Shown here piece by piece: positions 1 to 9,498 of a stretch of DNA of 43,165 nucleotides. A program made the position numbers and the translations under genes. The notes below the pieces were generated by a model that was not told the DNA's origin, did not search any database, and worked only from the letters and a program-made list of their open reading frames with translations. Each line of letters begins with the position of its first letter. Within the stretch, counting starts at the first letter, position 1. The DNA comes from Blastococcus saxobsidens (GTDB lineage Bacteria > Actinomycetota > Actinomycetes > Mycobacteriales > Geodermatophilaceae), in assembly GCF_002938435.1 (NCBI RefSeq), contig NZ_POQT01000041.1, forward strand, positions 1 through 43,165, written 5' to 3'.

Positions 1-477
1 ACCACCGATGTGACGGCGCTGGCCGGGGGTGGGCGGTTCGCCCACTTCCAGGGCGGCTCGGTCTACTGGACGCAGGCGACCGGGGCGCGGGTCGTCTCCG
101 GTGCGGTGCGTGACCGGTGGGCGGCCGGCGGCTGGGAGAACGGGGTGCTGGGCTTCCCGACCACCGATGTGACGGCGCTGGCCGGGGGTGGGCGGTTCGC
201 CCACTTCCAGGGCGGCTCGGTCTACTGGACGCAGGGGACCGGGGCGCGGGTCGTCTCCGGTGCGGTGCGTGACCGGTGGGCGGCCGGCGGCTGGGAGAAC
301 GGGGTGCTGGGCTATCCCACCACCGATGTGACCGCGCTGGCCGGAGGTGGGCGGTTCGCCCACTTCCAGGGCGGCTCGGTCTACTGGACCTCGACCACCG
401 GCGCCCGCCTGGTGCGCGGCGCGATCCGCGATGCCTGGGCCGCCGCCGGCTGGGAGAACGGCCGGCTGGGCTACCCC
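1..477 (+). repeat. three tandem 159-bp LGFP units
   Basis: In-frame direct repeats lie at 1-159, 160-318 and 319-477. The first two differ at 4 of 159 positions by eye. The third is clearly more diverged, mainly after the SVYW motif. Confidence 0.9.
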
Positions 478-576
478 ACCGCCGATCCCGAGACCGTCTC
501 CGGCGGCACCCGCCAGACCTTCCAGGGCGGCACCATCACCGCGGTGAACGGCCGGACCTCGGTGACCTACAAGTGA
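1..576 (+). CDS. LGFP-repeat cell-wall protein, 3' part
   Basis: This is the C-terminal part of a protein made of LGFP repeats (PF08310-like). The frame is open from base 1, so the start lies outside the window. The visible 191 codons hold three complete 53-residue units plus a shorter final unit. Each unit carries a GRFAHFQGGSVYW core, a GAVRDRWAAGGWENG segment and a closing LGFP/LGYP turn. Family knowledge: such repeats occur in secreted, envelope-bound proteins of mycolata and relatives, including mycolyltransferase-type PS1 proteins, and are thought to bind the arabinogalactan-peptidoglycan wall. The next genes make and export galactan, which fits a wall-associated role. The upstream catalytic or signal-peptide part is not visible, so the full function is unknown. 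Units 1 and 2 are almost identical in DNA. Confidence 0.85.
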   Translation, partial: TTDVTALAGGGRFAHFQGGSVYWTQATGARVVSGAVRDRWAAGGWENGVLGFPTTDVTALAGGGRFAHFQGGSVYWTQGTGARVVSGAVRDRWAAGGWENGVLGYPTTDVTALAGGGRFAHFQGGSVYWTSTTGARLVRGAIRDAWAAAGWENGRLGYPTADPETVSGGTRQTFQGGTITAVNGRTSVTYK

Positions 577-593
577 GGCCCGGGTCGACCGAC

Positions 594-622
594 GGCCCGC
601 ATCCCGGTTCGGGGTGCGGGCC
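594..622 (+). terminator. hairpin terminator after LGFP gene
   Basis: GGCCCGCATCCC (594-605) pairs with GGGGTGCGGGCC (611-622) across the loop GGTTC. The stem is 12 bp with one G-U pair and no U-tract. It begins 17 bp after the stop codon. Confidence 0.7.
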
Positions 623-631
623 GCACGCCGG

Positions 632-637
632 TACCTT
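632..637 (+). promoter_or_regulatory. -10 box of wzm, leaderless type
   Basis: TACCTT ends 6 nt before the wzm ATG at 644. A transcript from this box would begin at or next to the start codon. Confidence 0.55.
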
Positions 638-643
638 GGCCGC

Positions 644-1480
644 ATGACCGCTGTGCCCGCAACCAGCAGTCGCACCTGGCGCAGTGCGATCCGTGACCTC
701 TCCGACGGCTGGCGACAGCGGCAGCTGTGGAGCCACCTCGGCTGGCAGGACATCCGGCAGCGGTACCGCCGTTCCGTGCTCGGTCCGATCTGGATCAGCA
801 TCAGCATGGCCGTCACCGCCATCGCGCTGGGTGTCCTCTACTCGGGTCTGTTCGACCTCGAGCTGGCCCTCCTGCTGCCGCACGTCCTCGTCGGCTTCAT
901 CGCCTGGAACTTCATCAGCGGCTGCATCTCCGAGGGCTCCGAGGTCTTCATCGCCAACGAGGGGTTGATCAAGCACCTGCCTGCGCCGCTGTCGGTGCAC
1001 GTCTACCGGCTCGTGTGGCGGCAGCTGCTCTTCTTCGTCCACAACCTGCTCGTGTACCTGGTGATGCTCGTCGTCTTCCCGCAGGACCTGCACTGGACGG
1101 CTGTCGCGGCGATCCCGGCGCTGGTCCTCCTGGCGCTCAACGGCGCCTGGGTGGCGCTGGCGCTCGGCGTCATCACCACGCGGTTCCGCGACATCCTGCC
1201 GATCACGCAGAGCGTCGTGCAGCTGATGTTCTTCCTCACCCCGATCGTCTGGGTCTACGACGACCTGGTGAACAGCCCCAATCCCGCCATCGCCGATCGC
1301 GCGCGGCTGGCCGAGTTCAACCCCTTCCTGCACTTCATCGAGATCATCCGCAGGCCCCTCCTGGGGCAGGACCAGGTGCTGCGGCACTGGGTGGTCGTCC
1401 TCGCCATCACGGTGGTCGGGTGGGCGCTGACGATGGTCGTCCTGCGCCGCTACCGGTCCCGCGTCTCCTACTGGGTGTGA
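644..1480 (+). CDS. wzm: galactan ABC exporter, permease Wzm
   Basis: ABC-2 type polysaccharide export permease of 278 residues, matching Rv3783/RfbD of mycobacteria, which moves lipid-linked galactan across the plasma membrane. A cytoplasmic N-terminus ends in a WQDIRQRYRRSVLGPIW stretch typical of the family. About six hydrophobic helices follow, with an FLTPIVW segment near residue 205. A GTG 30 bp upstream is in frame, but the ATG at 644 is preferred because a -10 box lies between the two and the protein then begins at the family's usual point. The stop overlaps the wzt GTG by 4 bp, so the two subunits are translationally coupled. Confidence 0.9.
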   Translation: MTAVPATSSRTWRSAIRDLSDGWRQRQLWSHLGWQDIRQRYRRSVLGPIWISISMAVTAIALGVLYSGLFDLELALLLPHVLVGFIAWNFISGCISEGSEVFIANEGLIKHLPAPLSVHVYRLVWRQLLFFVHNLLVYLVMLVVFPQDLHWTAVAAIPALVLLALNGAWVALALGVITTRFRDILPITQSVVQLMFFLTPIVWVYDDLVNSPNPAIADRARLAEFNPFLHFIEIIRRPLLGQDQVLRHWVVVLAITVVGWALTMVVLRRYRSRVSYWV

Positions 1481-2259
1481 ACGTGAGCAACAACAGCACG
1501 CTGGTCACCAGCGCTCCGATCGGCATCACGACCAAGGACGCCTGCGTCGACTTCCCCATCTTCGACGCCAAGAGCCGCTCGCTGAAGAAGACGGTGATGG
1601 GCCTCGTCGGCGGCAACATCGACAGCGGCCGCAAGGTCCCGATCATCGAGGCGTTGCGCGACATCACCGTCGACCTCGAGCACGGCGCGCGGGTGGGCCT
1701 CGTCGGTCACAACGGCGCCGGCAAGTCCACGCTGCTGCGGCTGCTGGCCGGCATCTACGAGCCGACCCGGGGCAGCGCGGAGGTCCGCGGCCGGGTGGCC
1801 CCGGTGTTCGACCTCGGCGTCGGGATGGACCCGGAGATCTCCGGGTTCGAGAACATCATGATCCGCGGCCTGTTCCTCGGCATGACCCGCAAGCAGATGC
1901 TGGAGAAGGTCGACGACATCGCCGACTTCACCGAGCTCGGCGACTTCCTGCACATGCCACTGCGCACGTACTCCACCGGCATGCGGGTGCGCCTGGCGCT
2001 CGGCGTGGTCACCAGCATCGACCCGGAGATCCTGCTGCTCGATGAGGGGATCGGCGCGGTCGACGCGGCCTTCCTCGAGAAGTCCAAGCAGCGGCTGGTC
2101 GCCCTCGTCGAGCGCTCGGGCCTGCTGGTGTTCGCCTCGCACTCCGACGAGTTCCTCCGCGAGCTGTGCGACACGGCCATCTGGATGGAGCATGGGCGGA
2201 TCCGCCAGCACGGCGAGATCGAGGACGTGCTGCGGGCCTACAAGTCGGGCCGGCCGTGA
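1477..2259 (+). CDS. wzt: galactan ABC exporter, ATPase Wzt
   Basis: ATP-binding subunit of the galactan exporter, 260 residues, corresponding to Rv3781. Walker A GHNGAGKST lies at 77-85, an unusual signature YSTGM at about 165-169, and Walker B LLLDE at 186-190. These variants are typical of the polysaccharide-export (ABCA/TagH-like) class. There is no C-terminal carbohydrate-binding domain, as in mycobacterial Wzt. The start is the GTG inside the GTGA overlap with wzm, with a second GTG two codons later as an alternative. The gene also overlaps glfT1 by 4 bp, giving a three-gene operon. Confidence 0.9.
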   Translation: MNVSNNSTLVTSAPIGITTKDACVDFPIFDAKSRSLKKTVMGLVGGNIDSGRKVPIIEALRDITVDLEHGARVGLVGHNGAGKSTLLRLLAGIYEPTRGSAEVRGRVAPVFDLGVGMDPEISGFENIMIRGLFLGMTRKQMLEKVDDIADFTELGDFLHMPLRTYSTGMRVRLALGVVTSIDPEILLLDEGIGAVDAAFLEKSKQRLVALVERSGLLVFASHSDEFLRELCDTAIWMEHGRIRQHGEIEDVLRAYKSGRP

Positions 2260-3164
2260 CGGCCCCCGCCGCCGCGGAGAAGGTGGTGGCGGTCATCGTC
2301 ACCCGCCACCGGACGGGGCTGCTCGCCGAGAGCCTGCGCGCGATCGCGTCGCAGGACCGCCCGCTCGACCACGTGGTGGTCGTCGACAACGGCCCCGACG
2401 ACCCGGCCGAGCAGGTGGTCACCGCCTCCGGGCTGCCGGTCACCTACCTGCCGAGCCGGCGGAACCTGGGCGGGGCCGGTGGGTTCGCCCTCGGCATGCT
2501 GCACGCGCTGGCGCTGGGCGCCGACTGGGTCTGGTGCGCCGACGACGACGGGCGCCCGGCCGACGGGACGGTGCTCTCCACGCTGCTGGACACCGCGCGG
2601 CGGCACGGGCTGGCCGAGGTGTCGCCGATGGTCACCGACCTGGCCGACCCCGACCTGCTGGCGTTCCCGCTGCGACGCGGCCTGCGGTGGCGACGGCGGC
2701 GCAGCGATTTCGCCGGCATCGACGTGCTGCCGAACTACGCGTCCCTGTTCAACGGGGCGCTGTTCCGGGCCGACGCGCTCGACGTCGTCGGCGTCCCGGA
2801 CTACCGGCTCTTCTTCCGCGGTGACGAGACCGAGATCCACCGGCGGATGCTGCGCGCCGGGCTGCCCTTCGGCACCTGCGTGTCTGCCGCCTACCTCCAC
2901 CCGGAGGGCACCACCGAGTTCGAGCCGATCCTCGGTGGCCGCCTCTCGGCGCAGTACCCGGGCAACGAGGTCAAGCGCTTCTTCACCTACCGCAACCGCG
3001 GCTACCTGATGGCCCAGCCGGGCATGCGCTGGCTGCGGCCGCTGGAGACCGTGCGCTTCGGCTGGTTCTTCCTGGTCTCCCGCCGGGACCCCGCGGGCTG
3101 GCGCGAGTGGCGGCGGCTCACCCGGGCCGGCCGGCAGGAGCGGCTCACCCGCCCCGAGCAGTGA
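2256..3164 (+). CDS. glfT1: galactofuranosyltransferase GlfT1
   Basis: Family 2 glycosyltransferase of 302 residues that adds the first galactofuranose residues to the rhamnosyl-GlcNAc linker on decaprenyl diphosphate, using UDP-galactofuranose. It closely follows mycobacterial Rv3782: the segment SRRNLGGAGGFALGMLHALA, the metal-binding ADDDG at 95-99, FNGALFRA and the FRGDE-EIHRR acceptor motif are all present. The GTG start overlaps the wzt stop by 4 bp. A strong hairpin follows the stop, and the next gene, glfT2, converges on it, so galactan initiation and extension enzymes sit tail to tail. Confidence 0.92.
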   Translation: MTAPAAAEKVVAVIVTRHRTGLLAESLRAIASQDRPLDHVVVVDNGPDDPAEQVVTASGLPVTYLPSRRNLGGAGGFALGMLHALALGADWVWCADDDGRPADGTVLSTLLDTARRHGLAEVSPMVTDLADPDLLAFPLRRGLRWRRRRSDFAGIDVLPNYASLFNGALFRADALDVVGVPDYRLFFRGDETEIHRRMLRAGLPFGTCVSAAYLHPEGTTEFEPILGGRLSAQYPGNEVKRFFTYRNRGYLMAQPGMRWLRPLETVRFGWFFLVSRRDPAGWREWRRLTRAGRQERLTRPEQ

Positions 3165-3169
3165 CGCGA

Positions 3170-3201
3170 GAGGGCCCGGACGGTTTCCCGTCCGGGCCCT
3201 C
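3170..3201. terminator. bidirectional hairpin between glfT1 and glfT2
   Basis: A perfect 14-bp inverted repeat, GAGGGCCCGGACGG (3170-3183) with its complement at 3188-3201 and a 4-nt loop, lies between convergent genes. There is no U-tract on either side. Confidence 0.75.
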
Positions 3202-3216
3202 CGCACCGTTCAGGGC

Positions 3217-3246
3217 GGCCCCGTCCCGGGGTGGACGGGGTCCTTC
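3217..3246 (-). repeat. palindromic 3'-end element, minimal copy (i)
   Basis: Read on the minus strand it begins GAAGGACCCCGTCC, one base after the glfT2 stop, and closes with GGACGGGGCC around a 6-nt loop. It keeps the outer stem of the element at 14148, 22451, 34168 and 39859 but lacks the inner hairpin. Confidence 0.75.
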
Positions 3247-3247
3247 G

Positions 3248-5212
3248 TCAGACCCGCTGGTATCCCCACTCCTCGAAGGCCTCGCCCCAGCGCTCCATCG
3301 AGGTCAACTCGCCGGCCGCGTCCTGGTAGCGGCGCTGCAGCTCCGGGAAGTCCTGCGACATGCGGCGCAGCAGCTGCGCCGACGTCGCCACCATCCGGCG
3401 GAAGGTGGCGGGGTCGCGGCGGCGGAAGGTGATCCCGCGGCCGTCGGCGGTGCCGACGGTCGCGCTGTCGAGCCGGGAGAGCAGGAACCAGCGGGCGTCC
3501 TGGAAGGCCAGGCTCAGCTGCGGGGTCTCCAGGTTCTGCGGGTCGACCGGCCGGACGTTGTGGACGAGTCCGCTGATCAGCGTCTTGCCGATGGTCAGCG
3601 GGTTGACCGGGATGCGGCGGAACCGGACCGCCTTGGCCGTGGGCATCGACGGCAGCGGCAGGTCGGCCGACGAGGGGAGCACCTGGCCGTCGGCGTGCGT
3701 CGCGCGCACCTCGCGGGCGCGCACCACCGACTGCGGCATGCCCTGGAACAGGCCCTCCGGCCCGGCCAGGAAGTCGCGGTAGGCCAGGTGGTGCAGCTCG
3801 ACGGTGGAGTACTGCAGGTTGATCAGGAACTTGAGGTCGGCCTTGAGCATCTCCCGGAAGAGCTTGCCGCCGTGCTTGTGCGGCGAGTGCAGCGCAGCCG
3901 CCACCAGCCGGTTCCGGATGTGGTAGTAGGCCTGCCAGTCGCTCGCGTCGTCCTTGTCGCCCCAGGACAGGTGCCAGATGGCGGTCCCGGGCAGCGACGC
4001 GGTGGGGAAGCCGGAGGCGAAGGCGCGCAGGCCGTACTCGGCGTCGTCCCACTTGATGAACACCGGCAGCGGCATGCCGATCGAGTCCGCGACGGTCCGG
4101 GGGATGAGGCACATCCACCAGCCGTTGTAGTCGACGTCGATGCGCCGGTGCAGATCCGGCGACTCGCGCAGCGACTCCTCGCCGAAGTCGTGGTGGTACT
4201 CGGTGTTGGGCGCGTTGGTCCAGAAGAACGTCTCGCGGTCGACGATCTCGCCCATGCTGTGCAGCACCGAACGGTTCTGCAGCGCCAGCATCTGCCCGCC
4301 CACGATCATCGGGCTCTTGGTGTAGGCGGCGAAGGCCCGGGCCCGCAGCAGGCTGTCGGACTCGATCATGATGTCGTCATCGAGCAGCACCACGTGCGTC
4401 GCATCGCTGCGGGTGAACGCCTCGTGCATCGTGCGGGCGAACCCGCCGCTGCCGCCGAGGTTCGGCTGCTCGACCACGCGCAGGCGGTCGCCGAGCGCGG
4501 CCTTGACCTCGTCGTAGCCGGCGGTGTCCTTGACGTGGAGATTGCCCTGGTCGGCGATCGTCACCAGCGCCAGGCGCTCCAGGACCGCCGGGTCCTGGAC
4601 CAGCGCTCGGGCCGCGGCCAGCGCGTCGACGGGGCGGTTGTACGTGCAGATGCCGACCGCCAGCCGGGGTTCCTCGGCCGGTGCCTGGGGGGCGTACCAG
4701 CCGGCCTCGTGGATCACCGTGTCGCTCTCGGCCGTGACGTCGAACCAGTACCAGCCGCCGTCGATGAAGGGGGCGAGGTCCAGGTCGAACTCGAGCGTTC
4801 GCGCGTCGCCCTGGTGCGAGACGCCGGTGACGTGCATCGATTCGCCGTCGGCCTTGGAGCGGTGGACATCGACACGGCAGGTCCCGGAGACGGTGACCCG
4901 CAGGACGACGGACCCGAGCACGCTCCACCGGCGCCAGTAGCTGGCCGGGAAGGCGTTGAAGTACGTGGCGAAGGAGACCTCGGAGCCGGCTGCGATGACG
5001 CCCGAGTGGCGCCCGTCCTGCCTGACGCGGGCTGGGGAGTGTTCCTCGTCGAGGTAGAGGCTGCGGACCTTGAGCTGGTCGGCCGGGCGCGGCATGAGGA
5101 CCCGCTGCAGGAGCGTGACGCCCTTGTCCGGCGCGAGGTCCGTGGCCGCCGGCTCGCTCACGGCGTCCGGGTTGACGGGCGCGTCGCCCAGCTGGGCTTC
5201 GGTGGTCGTCAT
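3248..5212 (-). CDS. glfT2: galactofuranosyltransferase GlfT2
   Basis: Processive galactan polymerase of 654 residues, equivalent to Rv3808c, adding alternating beta-1,5 and beta-1,6 galactofuranose from UDP-galactofuranose at the membrane. An N-terminal beta-sandwich (about 45-175) precedes the GT-A domain, which opens at AVGICTYNRP. The metal-binding DDD is at 278-280, the acceptor-site pair WW at 365-366, the catalytic WDDAEY at 388-393 and a conserved histidine at 414. All key residues known from the mycobacterial enzyme are present. The ATG start lies 7 bp after the glf stop, so glf and glfT2 form an operon supplying and using the same sugar nucleotide. Confidence 0.95.
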   Translation of the reverse strand: MTTTEAQLGDAPVNPDAVSEPAATDLAPDKGVTLLQRVLMPRPADQLKVRSLYLDEEHSPARVRQDGRHSGVIAAGSEVSFATYFNAFPASYWRRWSVLGSVVLRVTVSGTCRVDVHRSKADGESMHVTGVSHQGDARTLEFDLDLAPFIDGGWYWFDVTAESDTVIHEAGWYAPQAPAEEPRLAVGICTYNRPVDALAAARALVQDPAVLERLALVTIADQGNLHVKDTAGYDEVKAALGDRLRVVEQPNLGGSGGFARTMHEAFTRSDATHVVLLDDDIMIESDSLLRARAFAAYTKSPMIVGGQMLALQNRSVLHSMGEIVDRETFFWTNAPNTEYHHDFGEESLRESPDLHRRIDVDYNGWWMCLIPRTVADSIGMPLPVFIKWDDAEYGLRAFASGFPTASLPGTAIWHLSWGDKDDASDWQAYYHIRNRLVAAALHSPHKHGGKLFREMLKADLKFLINLQYSTVELHHLAYRDFLAGPEGLFQGMPQSVVRAREVRATHADGQVLPSSADLPLPSMPTAKAVRFRRIPVNPLTIGKTLISGLVHNVRPVDPQNLETPQLSLAFQDARWFLLSRLDSATVGTADGRGITFRRRDPATFRRMVATSAQLLRRMSQDFPELQRRYQDAAGELTSMERWGEAFEEWGYQRV

Positions 5213-5219
5213 GGCGGGT

Positions 5220-6482
<1,263 letters not shown>

Positions 6483-6554
6483 TCACAAGGACCACTCGTG
6501 CCCCGCCCCCGCCGGTCGCACAGGCGACGGCGGGCCATCTTCCCGACGACTGCA

Positions 6555-6560
6555 TAGGGT
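6555..6560 (+). promoter_or_regulatory. -10 box of wbbL
   Basis: TAGGGT ends 8 nt before GTG 6569, the leaderless arrangement seen repeatedly in this window. Confidence 0.55.
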
Positions 6561-6568
6561 TGCCTCCC

Positions 6569-7513
6569 GTGTCACCTGACTCCGGTCCGCCGCCGCTGCG
6601 CGTCGTCGCCGTCACCTATTCACCAGGTGAGGCGCTCGACGGTTTCGTCGAGTCGCTGGCCGCCGCGACGAGCCGACCGGTCGAGGTGGTCCTCGCCGAC
6701 AACGGCTCCACCGATGGCGCGCCGGAGCGCGCGGCTGCGCAGCACCCCCATGTGCGCGTGCTGCGCACCGGCGGGAACATCGGCTACGGCGCCGCCGCGA
6801 ACGCCGGGCTGGCCGGGGTGCGCACCGGGCGGGCGCTGATCGCCAACCCCGACCTGCGCTTCCACCCGGGATCGGTCGACGAGCTGCTCGCCGCGGCCGA
6901 CCGCTGGCCCCGGGCCGCCACGCTCGGACCGGCGATCATGACGCCGGCGGGCGAGCTGTACCCCTCCGCCCGCGACCTGCCCCGCCTGTCCACCGGAGCC
7001 GGGCACGCCCTCCTCGGCTGGGCCTGGCCGGGCAACCCCTGGACCGCCCGCTACCGGCGGGAGCGCGAGGCGCCGCGCGAGCGGCCGGCCGGCTGGCTCT
7101 CCGGTTCCTGCCTGCTGGTCGACGTGGCGGCCTTCTGGTCGGTGGGCGGGTTCGACCCCGGCTACTTCATGTACTTCGAGGACGTCGACCTCGCGGAGCG
7201 GCTGACCCGTCGCGGCTGGCTGCACGTCTACGTGCCGACGGCCGTGGTGGAGCACGAGGGCGGGCACGCGACCCGGCGGGAGCCGCACCGCATGCAGCGG
7301 GTGCACCACACGAGTGCGCTGCGCTACCTCTCCCGCCAGCACCCCGGCCGGCGGAACGCGCCGCTGCGGGGCGCGTTCCGGGCCGGTCTGGGCGGCCGGA
7401 TGCTCGTCTCCTACGTCAGTGGTCGGGTGGCCGCCGGCGCCCGCTTCCAGCGCCGCGCCAAGGACCTGGCAGCCGTGCCGGCCCCGCCCACCGGCGAGCG
7501 GAGGGACGGCTGA
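6569..7513 (+). CDS. wbbL: rhamnosyltransferase WbbL (linker synthesis)
   Basis: Family 2 glycosyltransferase of 314 residues, orthologous by context and sequence style to Rv3265c. That enzyme transfers rhamnose from dTDP-rhamnose to GlcNAc-diphospho-decaprenol to finish the arabinogalactan linker. GT-A features are the VVAVTYSPG opening strand, DNGSTDG at 44-50, NPD at 93-95 and the C-terminal GGFDPGYFMYFEDVDLAERL. A TTG start 9 bp upstream is possible, but GTG 6569 has the better spacing from the -10 box. The stop is followed after one base by the next start, indicating an operon with the GDP-mannose pyrophosphorylase. Confidence 0.85.
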   Translation: MSPDSGPPPLRVVAVTYSPGEALDGFVESLAAATSRPVEVVLADNGSTDGAPERAAAQHPHVRVLRTGGNIGYGAAANAGLAGVRTGRALIANPDLRFHPGSVDELLAAADRWPRAATLGPAIMTPAGELYPSARDLPRLSTGAGHALLGWAWPGNPWTARYRREREAPRERPAGWLSGSCLLVDVAAFWSVGGFDPGYFMYFEDVDLAERLTRRGWLHVYVPTAVVEHEGGHATRREPHRMQRVHHTSALRYLSRQHPGRRNAPLRGAFRAGLGGRMLVSYVSGRVAAGARFQRRAKDLAAVPAPPTGERRDG

Positions 7514-7514
7514 G

Positions 7515-8615
7515 GTGCGCCACGCGGTGATCATGGCCGGCGGGTCCGGCACGCGGCTGTGGCCGCTGTCGCGGGCCGGCCGGCCGAAGCAGCTGCTCGA
7601 CGTCGTCGCCGACGCCGGAGGCGGTGCGCACAGTCTGCTGACCGAGGCGTTCGTCCGCGTGCGCGCGGTCGTGCCGGCGGACTGCGTCTGGGTGTGCACC
7701 GCGGCCCGGTACGCCGACCAGGTCCGGGCCGACCTCCCCGAGCTGTCCGCGGACCGGCTGGTCCTCGAACCCGAGCCGCGGGACACCGCCAACGCGGTCG
7801 GCCTCGCCGCCGCGCTGGTCGCCGACGTCGACCCCGACGCCGAGCTCGCGGTCGTCAGCGCCGACCACGTCATCCGTCCGGTCGAGCGGTTCGCGCACAC
7901 GCTGCGCACCGCCTTCGACGCGCTGGCCACCCGCCCCAGGGCGCTGGTCACCCTCGGCATCACGCCGACGTCTCCGGCCACCGGGTTCGGCTACGTGCGG
8001 CGGGGCGCCGCGACGGGTCTCGCCGGGGTCGCCGAGGCCGCCGCGTTCCGCGAGAAGCCGGACCGGACCACCGCCGAGGGATACCTGGCGACCGGTGAGT
8101 ACCTGTGGAACTCCGGCATGTTCGTCTGGCGGGCGAGCACGGTGCTGGAGGCTCTGGCCGAGCACCTGCCCGCGTCGGCCGAGGGCCTGGCGCGGATCGT
8201 CGCCGCGCCGGCCGGTGCGGCCCGGGCTCAGGTGCTGGCCGCGGTCTTCCCGACGCTGCCGAAGATCAGCGTCGACTACGCGGTCCTGGAGCCGGCGGCC
8301 ATGGAACCGGGTCGGGTGCTGGTGGCCGAGCTCGACGTCGACTGGCTCGACGTGGGGTCCTGGCCGGCGCTGGCGTCGACGCTCGAGGGGGACGGGAACG
8401 GCAACGCAGTCCGGGGGCCGGTCGTGGTCCTGGACGGCTCGGGCAACATCGTCTTCAGCGACGACCCCGACCACCTGGTGGCCCTGGTGGGGGTCCGCGA
8501 CAGCGTCGTGGTGCACACCGCCGACGTCACCATGGTCTGCCCGGTGGCCGATGCCGAGCGGGTCAAGCAGCTGCTCGCCGAGGTCCAGGAGCGGCACGGG
8601 GCACGGTTCGCCTAG
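7515..8615 (+). CDS. manC: mannose-1-phosphate guanylyltransferase
   Basis: Cytosolic nucleotidyltransferase of 366 residues making GDP-mannose from GTP and mannose-1-phosphate, as Rv3264c does (named manB in some mycobacterial annotations). The signature GGSGTRLWPLSR lies at 9-20 and is followed by PKQLL. The EPRDTANAVGLAA block, SADHVI, FREKPD and EYLWNSGMFVWR mark the catalytic domain, and WLDVGSW closes it. A short left-handed beta-helix-like tail follows rather than the long isomerase domain of bifunctional enzymes. Together with manB at 18675 and manA at 24403 it completes the route from fructose-6-phosphate to GDP-mannose. Confidence 0.9.
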   Translation: MRHAVIMAGGSGTRLWPLSRAGRPKQLLDVVADAGGGAHSLLTEAFVRVRAVVPADCVWVCTAARYADQVRADLPELSADRLVLEPEPRDTANAVGLAAALVADVDPDAELAVVSADHVIRPVERFAHTLRTAFDALATRPRALVTLGITPTSPATGFGYVRRGAATGLAGVAEAAAFREKPDRTTAEGYLATGEYLWNSGMFVWRASTVLEALAEHLPASAEGLARIVAAPAGAARAQVLAAVFPTLPKISVDYAVLEPAAMEPGRVLVAELDVDWLDVGSWPALASTLEGDGNGNAVRGPVVVLDGSGNIVFSDDPDHLVALVGVRDSVVVHTADVTMVCPVADAERVKQLLAEVQERHGARFA

Positions 8616-8636
8616 TCCCATGATTGGCTGCCCGGC

Positions 8637-9407
8637 ATGAACAGCTTCGACGTCGCAGCCGTTGTCAGTGGGGGAGCTTCCGGGCTCGGTGAGGCCACCG
8701 CCCGTGCTCTGGCCGCCAGGGGCGCGGCCGTGACCGTCCTGGACCTGAACGAGGAGCGCGGTCGCGCGCTCGCCGCCGAGCTCGGTGGCCACACCACCTT
8801 CGTCCGCACCGACGTCACCGACGAGGCGTCGGTGCAGGCGGCTGTCGCGGAGGCGACCGGCAAGGACCGACCGCTGCGCATCGCGATCAGCTGCGCCGGC
8901 ATCGGCGTCGCCCAGCGCACCGTCGGCCGCAACGGCGAGCCGCACGACCTGGGGGCCTTCAGCAAGGTCCTCGCCGTCAACCTGGTCGGCACCTTCAACG
9001 TGCTGCGGTTCGCCTCCGCTGCGATGGCGCAGACCGAGCCGGGCGAGGACGGCGAGCGCGGGGTCGTGGTCAACACCGCCTCGATCGCCGCCTACGACGG
9101 GCAGATCGGCCAGCTGGCGTACTCGGCGTCCAAGGGCGGGGTCGTCGGCATGACCCTTCCGGCGGCCCGCGACCTGTCCAGCGTGGGCGTGCGGGTCTGC
9201 ACCATCGCCCCGGGGCTGGTCGACACGCCGCTGCTGGGCAGCCTGCCCGAGGAGGCGCGGGCGGCACTGTCGGCGGGCATACCCTTTCCCAAGCGGCTCG
9301 GCCGCCCGTCCGACTTCGCCCAGCTGGCCGTCGCCATCGTCGAGAACGGCTACCTCAACGGCGAGGTCATCCGGATGGACGGCGCGCTGCGCATGGCACC
9401 CCGCTGA
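8637..9407 (+). CDS. SDR dehydrogenase, 3-hydroxyacyl-CoA type
   Basis: Short-chain dehydrogenase of 256 residues. The dinucleotide-binding GGASGLG is at 12-18, an acidic D36 after the second strand favours NAD, and the catalytic set S149, Y162 and K166 is intact (YSASK). The segment [23 protein letters not shown] and the ending [16 protein letters not shown] are characteristic of type 2 3-hydroxyacyl-CoA dehydrogenases (HSD17B10-like), so a role in beta-oxidation or branched-chain acyl-CoA degradation is likely. It starts 21 bp after the previous stop and could be co-transcribed. Substrate cannot be told from the sequence. Confidence 0.85.
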   Translation: MNSFDVAAVVSGGASGLGEATARALAARGAAVTVLDLNEERGRALAAELGGHTTFVRTDVTDEASVQAAVAEATGKDRPLRIAISCAGIGVAQRTVGRNGEPHDLGAFSKVLAVNLVGTFNVLRFASAAMAQTEPGEDGERGVVVNTASIAAYDGQIGQLAYSASKGGVVGMTLPAARDLSSVGVRVCTIAPGLVDTPLLGSLPEEARAALSAGIPFPKRLGRPSDFAQLAVAIVENGYLNGEVIRMDGALRMAPR

Positions 9408-9498
9408 CCTCATCCGGGAGCACCTCCTGAGCACCAGCACGACCCCGGGCACGGACGCCTCGGGCACCCCGGCCGTCGCCGACGTCGCGACCGCCTGG

